Assembly (NCBI GenBank): GCA_016213105.1
Contig: JACRBN010000005.1
Coordinates: forward strand, 1-64,000
Reading direction: 5' to 3'
Origin: Chloroflexota bacterium
GTDB taxonomy: Bacteria; Chloroflexota; Anaerolineae; Anaerolineales; Villigracilaceae
DNA length: 64,000 nt
The position numbers and the translations under genes are program-made. This document shows positions 31,797-39,788 of this stretch, piece after piece. Under the pieces are notes generated by a model. The model had not been told where the DNA came from, searched no databases, and worked only from the letters and a program-made list of their open reading frames with translations. Each line of letters opens with the position of its first letter. The first letter of the stretch is position 1.

Positions 31797-32747
31797 TTAA
31801 TACCAAATGCGGAACGAAGTGCTGGTTGTGCCGGTGTTGCCGTTGAAGGAGCAGGCCGCATCCACGTAGATCACCTCGCCCTGCGGCTGGTTGGTGAAGG
31901 ACAGGGCCACCACCGACAGGCCGTTCTGGTCGGTGAGGGTGGCCGCGCTTTCACTGCGCCCGTCGGGCCAATGGATCGTGGTGATGCATTCGGCACCCAC
32001 AATGGGCTGGGTGCTCTGGTCCTGCACAGCCAGGTAGATGGTCTGCAGGTCGGTGGAGAGGACGACTGCCTTTTCCACGAAGGCGCGCACCTGCAGCGAC
32101 AAAACCAACGGTTCGGTGCCTGCGTTCATCGGCTGGACAGGCGGCAGCAGGCCCACATCCTCGCCCATGCGGTCGAAGTAGATGCGGCCCAGGTCGGTGA
32201 CCACCACACGCTGGCCGTCCTCGCGCATGGGCTGCCATTCGACGCGCGCATTCTCGAAATACTGCACGATCATGTTGTCCTGGAATTCGAAGGGTGAAAC
32301 GGGCGCTCCGAATTGGGCCAGCCCGCCGTAGGCATCGAAGAATTCCAAAAAGGCGAAACAGACCGAATGGCCCGTCTGCTCGAAGGTGCGGCAGGCGAAT
32401 GGATTGGTGAAACTGATCGGCAGGATGGGGGTATAAATCTCGCGGCCAATGGGTGTCAGGGTCACGCGCTGGCCCTCGGGCAGTTCAGGGTGATATTCGA
32501 AACGCGCGCGCTGGAAGTATTGCACCAGCAGCCCATCGCTGCGGATGAACTCCTCGGTAAGCGGGTATCCATACAGCAGGGTTGGATTGGAAACCCTGTA
32601 ATAGAATGTCAGGAACTCGCCGCGTACATTATGGCCCGTCTCGTCGAAAAACTCAAAATCCTGGGATTGCGCACGCGCAAGACCCCAGGAGGAGAGCAGC
32701 AGGCAGACTGCCAAAAGGTACGCAAAAGGCTTTTTCAGCGTTTGCAT
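31797..32747 (-). CDS. Secreted protein, unknown
   Basis: A 316-residue exported protein with a signal peptide (KKPFAYLLAVCLLLSSWGLA, cleavage near ARA-QSQ). The mature part has two similar halves built on phrases such as FDETGHNVRGEFLTFY and FEQTGHSVCFAFLEFFDAYG, followed by YGYPLTEEFIRSDGLLVQYF and FGAPVSPFEFQDNMIVQYFE. They look like an internal duplication of a domain of about 75 residues. A beta-sandwich-like C-terminal domain (about 210-316) contains PIVGAECITTIHWPDG. I know such repeats only as uncharacterised proteins in Chloroflexota. TATAAT seven bases before ATG suggests a leaderless mRNA. Confidence 0.7.
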   Translation of the reverse strand: MQTLKKPFAYLLAVCLLLSSWGLARAQSQDFEFFDETGHNVRGEFLTFYYRVSNPTLLYGYPLTEEFIRSDGLLVQYFQRARFEYHPELPEGQRVTLTPIGREIYTPILPISFTNPFACRTFEQTGHSVCFAFLEFFDAYGGLAQFGAPVSPFEFQDNMIVQYFENARVEWQPMREDGQRVVVTDLGRIYFDRMGEDVGLLPPVQPMNAGTEPLVLSLQVRAFVEKAVVLSTDLQTIYLAVQDQSTQPIVGAECITTIHWPDGRSESAATLTDQNGLSVVALSFTNQPQGEVIYVDAACSFNGNTGTTSTSFRIWY

Positions 32748-32754
32748 TTATTTC

Positions 32755-32760
32755 ATTATA
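32755..32760 (-). promoter_or_regulatory. -10 box of the secreted-protein gene
   Basis: TATAAT on the minus strand, seven bases (gaaataa) before ATG 32747; no Shine-Dalgarno. Leaderless expression likely. Confidence 0.6.
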
Positions 32761-32792
32761 CTCAGAAAGCCTTTGGTTAACATTACAATGCG

Positions 32793-33905
32793 TTAACGGG
32801 AGAACTCCAGCAGTGCGTCCACGATGCGCTTGGCGGCATGACCGTCGCCATACGGGTTGACGGCCCTTGCCATGGAGGCATAGGCAGTTGGATCATCCAG
32901 CAGGCAGGTGGCCTCGCGCAGGATGACCTGGGTATCGGTGCCGACCAGCTTCAACGCGCCCGCATCCACGCCCTCGGGGCGTTCGGTCACGTTGCGCAGC
33001 ACCAGCGCGGGGATGCCGAAGCCCGGCGCCTCCTCCTGGATGCCGCCCGAGTCGGTCAGGATCAGGCTGGCGTGTTTCATCAACTGCACCAGCGGCAGGT
33101 AATCGAGCGGCGGCAGGAGCGTGATGTGCTCCACGCTTCCCAGCAGGCGGTAGACGGGTTCCTGCACGTTCGGGTTGAGATGCACAGGGTAAACGATCTC
33201 CACGTCGCCGCGGGCGGCCAATGCCTTGAGCGCCGCGCAGATGTCCTCGATGGGCTGGCCGAAGTTCTCGCGCCGATGCGCGGTGACCAGGATCAGGCGG
33301 CGGCCGTTGGCTTGTTCGACCAGGGCCTTGATCTCGGCGGGGGCGGGTTGTTCGGCCACCACCTGCAGCGCGTCGATGACCGGGTTGCCCGTCACCTTGA
33401 TGAGTGTCTCGTCCACGCCCTCGCGCAGCAGGTTCTGGCGCGCCCAATCAGTGGGGGCAAAGTGCAGGTCCGCCACCGCGCCCGCCACACGGCGGTTGAT
33501 CTCCTCGGGGAAGGGCGCCCACTTGTCGTAGGTGCGCAGTCCCGCCTCCACGTGCCCAAAGCGGATGCGGCGGTAGTAGGCCAGCAGGCTGGTGATGGCG
33601 ACCGTGGTCGTATCGCCTTGGGCCAGCACCCAGTCGGGTTTGAAGTCGGTCAACACGGGGTCGAGATGGGTGAATATGGCCGCGCTCAACTCGGGCAGCG
33701 ACTGGTTGTCGCGCATCAGGTCGAGGTCATAGTCGGGGTGGATGTCGAACAGTCCCAGCACCTGGTCGAGCATCTGGCGGTGCTGGGCGGTGACACAGAC
33801 GCGCGCTTCGATGCCAGGCGTTTGCGCGAGCAGGCGCACGACGGGCGCCATTTTGACGGCCTCGGGCCGGGTGCCAAAAACGGAGAGAATTTTCATGGTT
33901 CCCAT
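32793..33905 (-). CDS. wecB: UDP-N-acetylglucosamine 2-epimerase
   Basis: A 370-residue non-hydrolysing epimerase that interconverts UDP-GlcNAc and UDP-ManNAc. It starts KILSVFGTRPEAVKMAPVV. Conserved FGHVEAGLRTYDKWAPFPEE, ILVTAHRRENFGQPIE and TDSGGIQEEAPGFGIPALVLR are present. Two ATGs compete (33905 and 33896); neither has a good ribosome site, but the second sits nine bases downstream and begins the conserved K-I-L-S core. It follows the dehydrogenase gene by about ten bases on the same strand, so translational coupling is likely. The two enzymes make UDP-ManNAcA for surface polysaccharide. Confidence 0.93.
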   Translation of the reverse strand: MGTMKILSVFGTRPEAVKMAPVVRLLAQTPGIEARVCVTAQHRQMLDQVLGLFDIHPDYDLDLMRDNQSLPELSAAIFTHLDPVLTDFKPDWVLAQGDTTTVAITSLLAYYRRIRFGHVEAGLRTYDKWAPFPEEINRRVAGAVADLHFAPTDWARQNLLREGVDETLIKVTGNPVIDALQVVAEQPAPAEIKALVEQANGRRLILVTAHRRENFGQPIEDICAALKALAARGDVEIVYPVHLNPNVQEPVYRLLGSVEHITLLPPLDYLPLVQLMKHASLILTDSGGIQEEAPGFGIPALVLRNVTERPEGVDAGALKLVGTDTQVILREATCLLDDPTAYASMARAVNPYGDGHAAKRIVDALLEFSR

Positions 33906-33914
33906 TGGGTGCGA

Positions 33915-35216
33915 TTAGCGCGTCCCTACTCCCAAACGAACAACGTTGAATCCAGCCTTGTCCCAGTCCGCGCCCCAGCCGCCGACCGTGTCGATGACGG
34001 TGCGGGCCGGGGTCAGTTTCAGCATGCGGCCTGGATTCAGTTTGATGAATTCGGTGTGACGCACCAGCAGGATGACTGCGTCCGCGTTTTCCAGGGCAGA
34101 TTCGAGCGTGGGCATGCATTGGATGCCAGGCAGGCCCTCAGGCTTGAACGGCTCGAACGCGCGGACCTGCGCGCCTGCTTCCGTTAAAAGGTGAATTACC
34201 TCGGCTGCGGGCGACTCGCGCAGGTCGTCCACGTCGGGCTTGAAGGCCAGACCCAGGGCGGTGATGCGTTTGCCCGCCAGCGGCCCAAGCGCCGACTTGA
34301 CCTTGTCCAGCACAAAGTGCGGCTGGCCGTCGTTGACCTGACGCGCGTGCAGGATGAGCGGGGTCAACTCGGGCGCGGCCTCGACGAAGAACCACGGGTC
34401 GACGCTGATGCAGTGTCCGCCCACGCCGGGGCCTGGGTTGAGGATCTTCACGCGCGGGTGCAGGTTGGCCAGGCGAATGGCCTCCCACACATCCACGCCG
34501 AAGCGGTCGGCCAGGCGCGAGAACTCGTTGGCGATGGCGATGTTGACGTCGCGGTAGGTGTTCTCCATCAACTTGACCATCTCGGCGGTGGTGGCGTCGG
34601 TCTGGATGATCTGTCCCTTGACGAAGGTGGCGTACAGCGCCGCGCCCGCCTGCGCCGACTCGGAGGTCACGCCGCCGATGACGCGCGCATTTTCGGTCAA
34701 CTCGCGCAGGATCTGGCCCGGCAGCACACGCTCGGGCGAGTAACACAGATGGAAATCGGTGCCAGCCTTCAGTCCGGACTTTTCGAGAATCGGCTGGACC
34801 AGGTCGACGGTGGTGCGGGGCGGGGAGGTGGATTCCAGCACCACAAGGTTCCCCTTGCGCAGATGCGGCACGATGGCTTCGGCGGCCGAGGTCACGGCGC
34901 GCATGTCGGCCAGTTTGTACTTCGCGCCATTGAATTCCCCGAACTGGTTGTCAAGGAACGGGGTTGGCACGGCGATCAGGAAGGCGTCCGCCTCCGCGGG
35001 CTGGGTGGAGACGGTCAGGTTGCCCAACTGGACGGCTTTTGCGACCGTTTCGGGCAATCCAGGTTCGTGGATGTGCAGGCCTCCGCCGCGCAGGGTTTCG
35101 ATGATCTGGGGGTTGACATCCACGCCGAGCACGCGCAGGCCGTGTGTGGCAAAGGTGGAGGCTGTCGGCAGGCCGATATAGCCCAGGCCGAGTATGCAAA
35201 TATTTTGAAAGTTCAC
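33915..35216 (-). CDS. wecC: UDP-N-acetyl-D-mannosamine dehydrogenase
   Basis: A 433-residue nucleotide-sugar dehydrogenase of the UDP-Glc/GDP-Man dehydrogenase family. The N-terminal NAD fold has ICILGLGYIGLPTASTFATH, the active-site region is NPGPGVGGHCISVDPWFF (Cys is catalytic), and ITALGLAFKPDVDDLRESPA lies in the C-terminal domain. With wecB immediately downstream, it oxidises UDP-ManNAc to UDP-ManNAcA with two NAD. Assignment to WecC rather than another member rests mainly on the wecB neighbour and on H-x-x-x-P-x-F motif context. The remaining polysaccharide genes are not in the window. Confidence 0.9.
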   Translation of the reverse strand: MNFQNICILGLGYIGLPTASTFATHGLRVLGVDVNPQIIETLRGGGLHIHEPGLPETVAKAVQLGNLTVSTQPAEADAFLIAVPTPFLDNQFGEFNGAKYKLADMRAVTSAAEAIVPHLRKGNLVVLESTSPPRTTVDLVQPILEKSGLKAGTDFHLCYSPERVLPGQILRELTENARVIGGVTSESAQAGAALYATFVKGQIIQTDATTAEMVKLMENTYRDVNIAIANEFSRLADRFGVDVWEAIRLANLHPRVKILNPGPGVGGHCISVDPWFFVEAAPELTPLILHARQVNDGQPHFVLDKVKSALGPLAGKRITALGLAFKPDVDDLRESPAAEVIHLLTEAGAQVRAFEPFKPEGLPGIQCMPTLESALENADAVILLVRHTEFIKLNPGRMLKLTPARTVIDTVGGWGADWDKAGFNVVRLGVGTR

Positions 35217-35357
35217 TGGAACTCCTTGGTGGAGGGATTTTCCTCTGGCGGGCCTATTATATAATACCCCCGCTCACAAATTACATTTTCCTCCCTTCAA
35301 AAACGCAAATTTTGACCACCTGAGGGTGCGTTCCAGGATTGAGGCAAATAACGGCTC

Positions 35358-35491
35358 CCGCTGGATATGTAATCCAGCGGCCTGAAACACCAAAAGCCCG
35401 TGAATTGTTCTCTTCCAAAGCTGGCGGATTGCAAATCCGTCAGGAGCACATTGGTCTTATGCTCCCGCTGGATTTGCAATCTGACGGGAGC
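35358..35491. repeat. Cluster of three palindromes in a 387-base gap
   Basis: CCGCTGGAT..ATCCAGCGG (35358-35380), CTGGCGGATT..AATCCGTCAG (35421-35443) and GCTCCCG..CGGGAGC (35461-35491, with GGATTTGCAATC inside). They share words such as GCTCCCGCTGGAT, so they look like copies of one dispersed element. The gap 35217-35603 contains no gene. Confidence 0.65.
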
Positions 35492-35603
35492 GCAAATTTA
35501 CACTTCCTCCTTCCCGGGAATATGCCACGGGGATACAACCCACCCGTACCAATTTCGTATATAAAGTCGAGATGGTCTTGTTGTATAATGAATTGGAGGT
35601 AAC

Positions 35604-36194
35604 ATGGAATTCATCCTGGATGCCAACTTTGCCTACTTGATCCTGATCGTCGGGGTATTGTGCAGTCTCCTGGCCGTTCTGACGCCTGGAACGGGACTGC
35701 TCGAAGTGGTGGCGTTTTTCTGCCTGGCCCTCTCGGGCTTTGCGGTCTACAAACTACCTTTCAACTTTTGGGCGCTCCTGTTGATGGGCCTGAGCATGAT
35801 CCCCTTCATCGTGGCGGTGCGGATGCCGAAGCGCGGTTTCCTGCTCGGCCTGTCCATCCTTGGGTTTGTGATCGGGTCGGTTTTCCTGTATGCCCAGTCA
35901 AACGGCCTGCCGGCGGTCAACCCGATCCTGGCAATCGTTGTCTCGGTCATTTTCATCGTCTTCCTGTGGTTTACCGTCGGAAAGTCCATCCAGGCGATGG
36001 CCCAGCGTCCGACGCATGATCTGGGATTGCTCGTGGGGGCGACGGGCCAGGCCCGCACGAGTATTCACGAAGAGGGAAGTGTTCAGATCGGAAGCGAGTT
36101 GTGGTCCGCCCGCAGTGATGCCCCCATCCCGCTGGGCAGCGACGTGCGTGTCGTGCGGCGGGACGGTTTCGTGCTTGTCGTCGAGAAGAAATAA
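35604..36194 (+). CDS. NfeD family membrane protein
   Basis: A 196-residue protein with four hydrophobic segments (about 8-125) and a C-terminal OB-fold domain. LVGATGQARTSIHEEGSVQI and ELWSARSDAPIPLGSDVRVV are the hallmarks of NfeD (G-x-x-G-x-A, then G-x-W-x-A). NfeD proteins act with SPFH partners in membrane domains. GGAGG lies three bases before the ATG and TATAAT slightly upstream. The next gene is a slipin, the standard partner. Confidence 0.9.
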   Translation: MEFILDANFAYLILIVGVLCSLLAVLTPGTGLLEVVAFFCLALSGFAVYKLPFNFWALLLMGLSMIPFIVAVRMPKRGFLLGLSILGFVIGSVFLYAQSNGLPAVNPILAIVVSVIFIVFLWFTVGKSIQAMAQRPTHDLGLLVGATGQARTSIHEEGSVQIGSELWSARSDAPIPLGSDVRVVRRDGFVLVVEKK

Positions 36195-36226
36195 ACCAAC
36201 CTAACTTCAAAAAGGAGAAAGAGCGT

Positions 36227-37138
36227 ATGAATGGCGTCGTTGGTTCAGTAGGTGCCGTATTGGCATGTGGAGTTGTACTATTCCTCCTGTTCATTGCATT
36301 CAATTTTTTCCGCATTGTACCGGAGTACCAGCGCCTGGTGGTCTTCCGCCTCGGCCGCGTGCTGGATAAGCCGAAAGGCCCGGGTCTCGTATTCCTGATC
36401 CCCGGCGTGGACCGTCCCGTCAAGGTCGACCTGCGCGAGCAGGTGCGCGAAGTGCCGCACCAGACCTCGATCACCAAGGACAATGCGCCGATCTCCATCG
36501 ACTTCCTGTGGTACTACAAGGTGCTCGATCCCGCCCAGTCCGTGCTGCAGGTCGGCAACTTCGAGCTTTCCGCGGCCGGCATTGCGGCCACGACCCTGCG
36601 CGCTGTGATCGGCGGTATTCCGCTGGACGACGTGCTTTCCGAACGCGAACACATCAATAACATGCTGCGCACCCGCCTCGATGAAGTGACCGAGCGCTGG
36701 GGCGTCAAGGTGACCAACGTCGAAATCCGCGAGATCATCCCGCCGCGTGACGTTCAGGACGCGATGAACCGCCAGATGTCCGCCGAGCGCATCCGCCGCG
36801 CCGTGGTGACCGAATCCACGGGTACCCGTGAAGCCGCCATCAACGTGGCCGAAGGCGAGAAGCAGTCGAACATCCTGCGCGCGGAAGGTCAGAAGCAGTC
36901 GGCCATCCTCGCCGCTGAAGGTGAAAAGTCGGCCCAGCTCCTGCGCGCGGAAGGCTTTGCCCTGGCGCTGGAGAAAATCTACTCCGCCGCCGGCCAGGTG
37001 GACCAGAAGACGATGACCCTGCAATACTTCGAAACGCTCAAGTCCATCGGCATGGGCGCATCCACCAAGTTTATCTTCCCCATGGAATTTACCAGCATGC
37101 TGGATAACTTCCTTGGCAAGGATGACGGGAAGAAGTAA
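36227..37138 (+). CDS. Slipin (SPFH/stomatin family)
   Basis: A 303-residue slipin. It has one N-terminal transmembrane helix (about residues 5-28), then the SPFH domain starting VPEYQRLVVFRLGRVLDKPK and GPGLVFLIPGVDRPVKVDLR. A coiled-coil part carries repeated AEGEKQSNILRAEGQKQSA units (about 205-245), and the short C-terminal core has IGMGASTKFIFPMEF. It probably forms oligomeric rings at the inner membrane and works with NfeD, whose gene precedes it by 32 bases (AAAGGAGAAAG ribosome site). A strong terminator follows. Confidence 0.93.
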   Translation: MNGVVGSVGAVLACGVVLFLLFIAFNFFRIVPEYQRLVVFRLGRVLDKPKGPGLVFLIPGVDRPVKVDLREQVREVPHQTSITKDNAPISIDFLWYYKVLDPAQSVLQVGNFELSAAGIAATTLRAVIGGIPLDDVLSEREHINNMLRTRLDEVTERWGVKVTNVEIREIIPPRDVQDAMNRQMSAERIRRAVVTESTGTREAAINVAEGEKQSNILRAEGQKQSAILAAEGEKSAQLLRAEGFALALEKIYSAAGQVDQKTMTLQYFETLKSIGMGASTKFIFPMEFTSMLDNFLGKDDGKK

Positions 37139-37161
37139 GCGCAAGTAAAAAGTAACAGACA

Positions 37162-37195
37162 GACCTGACGGGTCTCCAAACCTGTCAGGTCTTTT
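37162..37195 (+). terminator. Intrinsic terminator after nfeD-slipin
   Basis: GACCTGACGGG (37162-37172) pairs with CCTGTCAGGTC (37181-37191), then TTTTT. Confidence 0.9.
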
Positions 37196-37231
37196 TATTT
37201 TGGTCTCCAAATCTTCTGCGAGATTTTTTGA

Positions 37232-37237
37232 TACAAT
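37232..37237 (+). promoter_or_regulatory. -10 box of the GNAT gene
   Basis: TACAAT nine bases before ATG 37247 (spacer caccccgcc), no ribosome site. Leaderless candidate. Confidence 0.5.
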
Positions 37238-37246
37238 CACCCCGCC

Positions 37247-37678
37247 ATGCAAATCATCCCCGCCTCCTTCCGCGACCTGACCGCCCTGCGCAAACTGGAA
37301 CATGCCTGCTTCGATAAAGATGCCTGGTCCTTCCTAGACCTGCTGGCCGTGCTGACCTTCCCTGAAGTGATACGGCTCAAAGCCGTGGAGGATGGCCAGA
37401 TGGTGGGATTCGTGGCGGGCGACCCGCGGCCCTCCGAGGGCTTCGCCTGGATCGCCACCATCGGCGTGGACCCGCACTACCAGCGCCGCGGCATCGGACG
37501 GGCCATGCTGCGCGCCGCCGAGGGGCATCTCAAGACCCCGCGTGTGCGGCTGACGGTGCGCATGTCCAACCAGGGCGCAATCACCCTGTACGAACAGGAA
37601 GGCTATCACACCGTCGACATCTGGAAGGGCTATTACAACGACGGTGAAGATGGGCTGGTGATGGAGAAGATCAAGTAA
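37247..37678 (+). CDS. GNAT family N-acetyltransferase
   Basis: A 143-residue single-domain acetyltransferase. The acetyl-CoA-binding motif A is VDPHYQRRGIGRAMLRAAE (R-x-x-G-x-G/A). MVGFVAGDPRP forms strand 4, and VRMSNQGAITLYEQEGYHTV is the RimI-like end with N-x-x-A-x-x-x-Y-x-x-x-G-F/Y. It resembles RimI-type enzymes, but the acceptor cannot be predicted. Monocistronic, with a probable leaderless start and a cruciform element directly after the stop. Confidence 0.87.
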   Translation: MQIIPASFRDLTALRKLEHACFDKDAWSFLDLLAVLTFPEVIRLKAVEDGQMVGFVAGDPRPSEGFAWIATIGVDPHYQRRGIGRAMLRAAEGHLKTPRVRLTVRMSNQGAITLYEQEGYHTVDIWKGYYNDGEDGLVMEKIK

Positions 37679-37688
37679 TTGGTTGAAG

Positions 37689-37819
37689 CAATACCTTCGC
37701 CAATTTTGAAAAAGTTACAAATTGTGGTGCGGGATGGCATCCCGCAATGCCAGATATGGCAGGCGGATTGCCAATTCGCCCCACAAAATTAGGTCTGTTA
37801 AATTCTGGCGAAGGTATTG
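37689..37819. repeat. 131-base element with 14-base terminal inverted repeats
   Basis: CAATACCTTCGCCA (37689-37702) is the exact inverse of TGGCGAAGGTATTG (37806-37819). Inside are TGCGGGATG-g-CATCCCGCA (37728-37746) and GGCGGATT..AATTCGCC (37762-37780). Non-coding; MITE-like or a nested REP unit. Confidence 0.6.
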
Positions 37820-37834
37820 TTGAAGGCGAAGAAT

Positions 37835-37878
37835 AAAAAAGAGAGACAGCCGCAATGAAAAGGCTGTCTCTCTTTTTT
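37835..37878. terminator. Bidirectional intrinsic terminator
   Basis: AAAAAAGAGAGACAGCC (37835-37851) pairs with GGCTGTCTCTCTTTTTT (37862-37878). On the minus strand it ends the gene at 37888. Confidence 0.9.
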
Positions 37879-37887
37879 ATTTGTGGC

Positions 37888-38520
37888 TCAATTTTGCTGA
37901 AGTTTGCTTCGGATATATTCGAGCAGGTCATTCAGGTTCCACTCGTCTGTTTTCGAGACGGCTTTGTCGTCAAGGATTTCATATACGCCGCCAATGGCAT
38001 TGACGGCAATGTAATCCCCGGGGTTGACAACCTGGGTTGGGCCATCATCTGCGACCAGGAACAACAGGTAAATGCTGCCTACCTTGTACTCGGGTTCGCT
38101 TGAATTTGACCAGCGCACCTGCTCTGTTTCGCCGGTGAACATGCGTACACGTATCGTGGGAGGCAGGCCGCCCCCTTTGATCGTCTCGGTAACGGCGAAG
38201 ATCGAGTCTGTAAACAGGCCCTCTGCCATGAAAATCTCTTCGGCAGTGGCGTCCTGTGGTTTGCCCTGACTTTGATTTATCCACAGGCTTGGCAGCCTTT
38301 CTTCGACCCTGCCCATGATGATGAGTTCAGCTTCCTGAATGAGGTCGTCGATTGTCAATTCTCGCAGGGTGCCACGCGAGCCGAATGTAACAGGTTCGGC
38401 GTTCGGTTCTTTTATCTCACTTTGTTCTCCTGCTTTGGTTTGATACCCATTCCTGCTGAACACGAATCCAAACAAAACCAGCAGGGCCGTAAAAATGATG
38501 ACCGCAATCTTTTTATTCAT
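37888..38520 (-). CDS. Exported protein, unknown
   Basis: A 210-residue protein with a signal anchor (KKIAVIIFTALLVLFGFVF, about 3-21). The mature part starts with a polar linker and contains LTIDDLIQEAELIIMGRVEE, TETIKGGGLPPTIRVRMFTG and YKVGSIYLLFLVADDG. The pattern (E-A-D-x-I-x-x-G-x-V, then strands leading to Y-L-L-F-L) resembles small secreted OB-like or immunoglobulin-like proteins common in Gram-positives and Chloroflexota, without a named function. AAGGAGG gives a strong ribosome site before ATG 38520. Confidence 0.72.
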   Translation of the reverse strand: MNKKIAVIIFTALLVLFGFVFSRNGYQTKAGEQSEIKEPNAEPVTFGSRGTLRELTIDDLIQEAELIIMGRVEERLPSLWINQSQGKPQDATAEEIFMAEGLFTDSIFAVTETIKGGGLPPTIRVRMFTGETEQVRWSNSSEPEYKVGSIYLLFLVADDGPTQVVNPGDYIAVNAIGGVYEILDDKAVSKTDEWNLNDLLEYIRSKLQQN

Positions 38521-38646
38521 TGGATACGTTCCTCCTTATGGTGTGTGACGCCTGGGAATCTGTTTTGGTTCCCCCATAAAGTGCCTTGGAGGAGAAATCT
38601 CTTCCTCTCGAATATTATAGGCCATTCTGACCACGCCCACCTGCGA

Positions 38647-38652
38647 TATAAT
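38647..38652 (+). promoter_or_regulatory. -10 box of the rnd gene
   Basis: TATAAT seven bases (cacggcc) before ATG 38660, with no ribosome site. Confidence 0.6.
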
Positions 38653-38659
38653 CACGGCC

Positions 38660-39787
38660 ATGCCCGTTGAACCCCTCACACCCCCCGTATGGGTGAACAC
38701 ACCGCAGACTCTGGCGCGCATGGCCGAAGACCTGGCCTCCCAGCCGCGCATTGCCGTGGATACCGAGTCGAACAGTTTGCACGCCTATCGCGAGCGCGTC
38801 TGCCTGATCCAGTTTTCCACTCCAAAGACCGATTACCTCCTGGACCCCCTGGCGCTGCGCGACCTGTCCAGGCTGGCCCCCATTTTTTCCAACCCCAACA
38901 TCGAAAAGATTTTCCACGCCGCCGAGTATGACCTGATCTGTCTGCGGCGTGATTTTGGTTTCGCCTTCGAAAACCTGTTCGATACGATGCAGGCCGCGCG
39001 CATCCTCGGCTATTCTGCCGTGGGGCTGGATAAATTGCTTGATGAAAAATTCGGCATCAAGGTGGATAAGCGTCACCAAAAGGCCGACTGGGGCGCGCGT
39101 CCGCTCAAGCCCGACCAGATCCACTATGCGCGCTTCGACACACACTACCTGTGCGCCCTGCGCGACATCATGGAAAAGGAATTGTGTGAGAAGGGCCGCT
39201 GGCCCCTGGCGCAGGAGGATTTTCGCCGCGCCTGCGAGGCGGATGAGCCAAAACCCAAATCCAATGGCGAGGCCTGGGAGCGCTTTGCGGGGCGGCGCGA
39301 CCTCAGCCTGCGCGAGTTGACCATCCTGGGGGAACTGCTCTCCTGCCGCGATGAGTTGGCCGCCCAGCTCGACCGCCCTCCGTTCAAGGTGATCGAGGAC
39401 GACAAATTGATCTCCATCGCCCGCACCGAAGCGTCCACGCGGGAGGAACTGTCGGATGCGGGGATGAGCGAGAAGCAGATCCGCTTGTGGGGCGGGCCGA
39501 TTTTGGCGGCGGTGCTGCGCGGGGTGGACCTCCCGCCCGTGAAACGGAAGCCGACCCATCGTCCCAATGATGCGGTTGCCGTGCGCCTGGATAAACTCAA
39601 GAACTGGCGTAAAATGGTCGGCCAGCAACTGGGCGTCGAATCGGATGTGATCCTGCCCAAATCCTATGTTCAGTTGTTGGCGGAACATGCTCCGCGCACG
39701 ATTCCCGAACTCGAGGCGCTCATGGCGCCGCTTCCCTGGCGATACCAGCAATTTGGCGGACAAATCTTAAAACTACTCGGAGGCTGA
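38660..39787 (+). CDS. rnd: Ribonuclease D
   Basis: A 375-residue 3'-5' exoribonuclease acting on tRNA and other stable RNA ends. The DEDDy exonuclease motifs are present: IAVDTESNSLHAYRE (Exo I), IFHAAEYDLICLRRDFG (Exo II) and YARFDTHYLCALRDIM (Exo III, tyrosine type). An HRDC domain follows (about 220-290; LRELTILGELLSCRDELAAQ), plus a further helical region at the C-terminus. The next gene is a beta-CASP nuclease two bases downstream, so the two RNA-processing enzymes share a transcript. Confidence 0.93.
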   Translation: MPVEPLTPPVWVNTPQTLARMAEDLASQPRIAVDTESNSLHAYRERVCLIQFSTPKTDYLLDPLALRDLSRLAPIFSNPNIEKIFHAAEYDLICLRRDFGFAFENLFDTMQAARILGYSAVGLDKLLDEKFGIKVDKRHQKADWGARPLKPDQIHYARFDTHYLCALRDIMEKELCEKGRWPLAQEDFRRACEADEPKPKSNGEAWERFAGRRDLSLRELTILGELLSCRDELAAQLDRPPFKVIEDDKLISIARTEASTREELSDAGMSEKQIRLWGGPILAAVLRGVDLPPVKRKPTHRPNDAVAVRLDKLKNWRKMVGQQLGVESDVILPKSYVQLLAEHAPRTIPELEALMAPLPWRYQQFGGQILKLLGG

Positions 39788-39788
39788 C

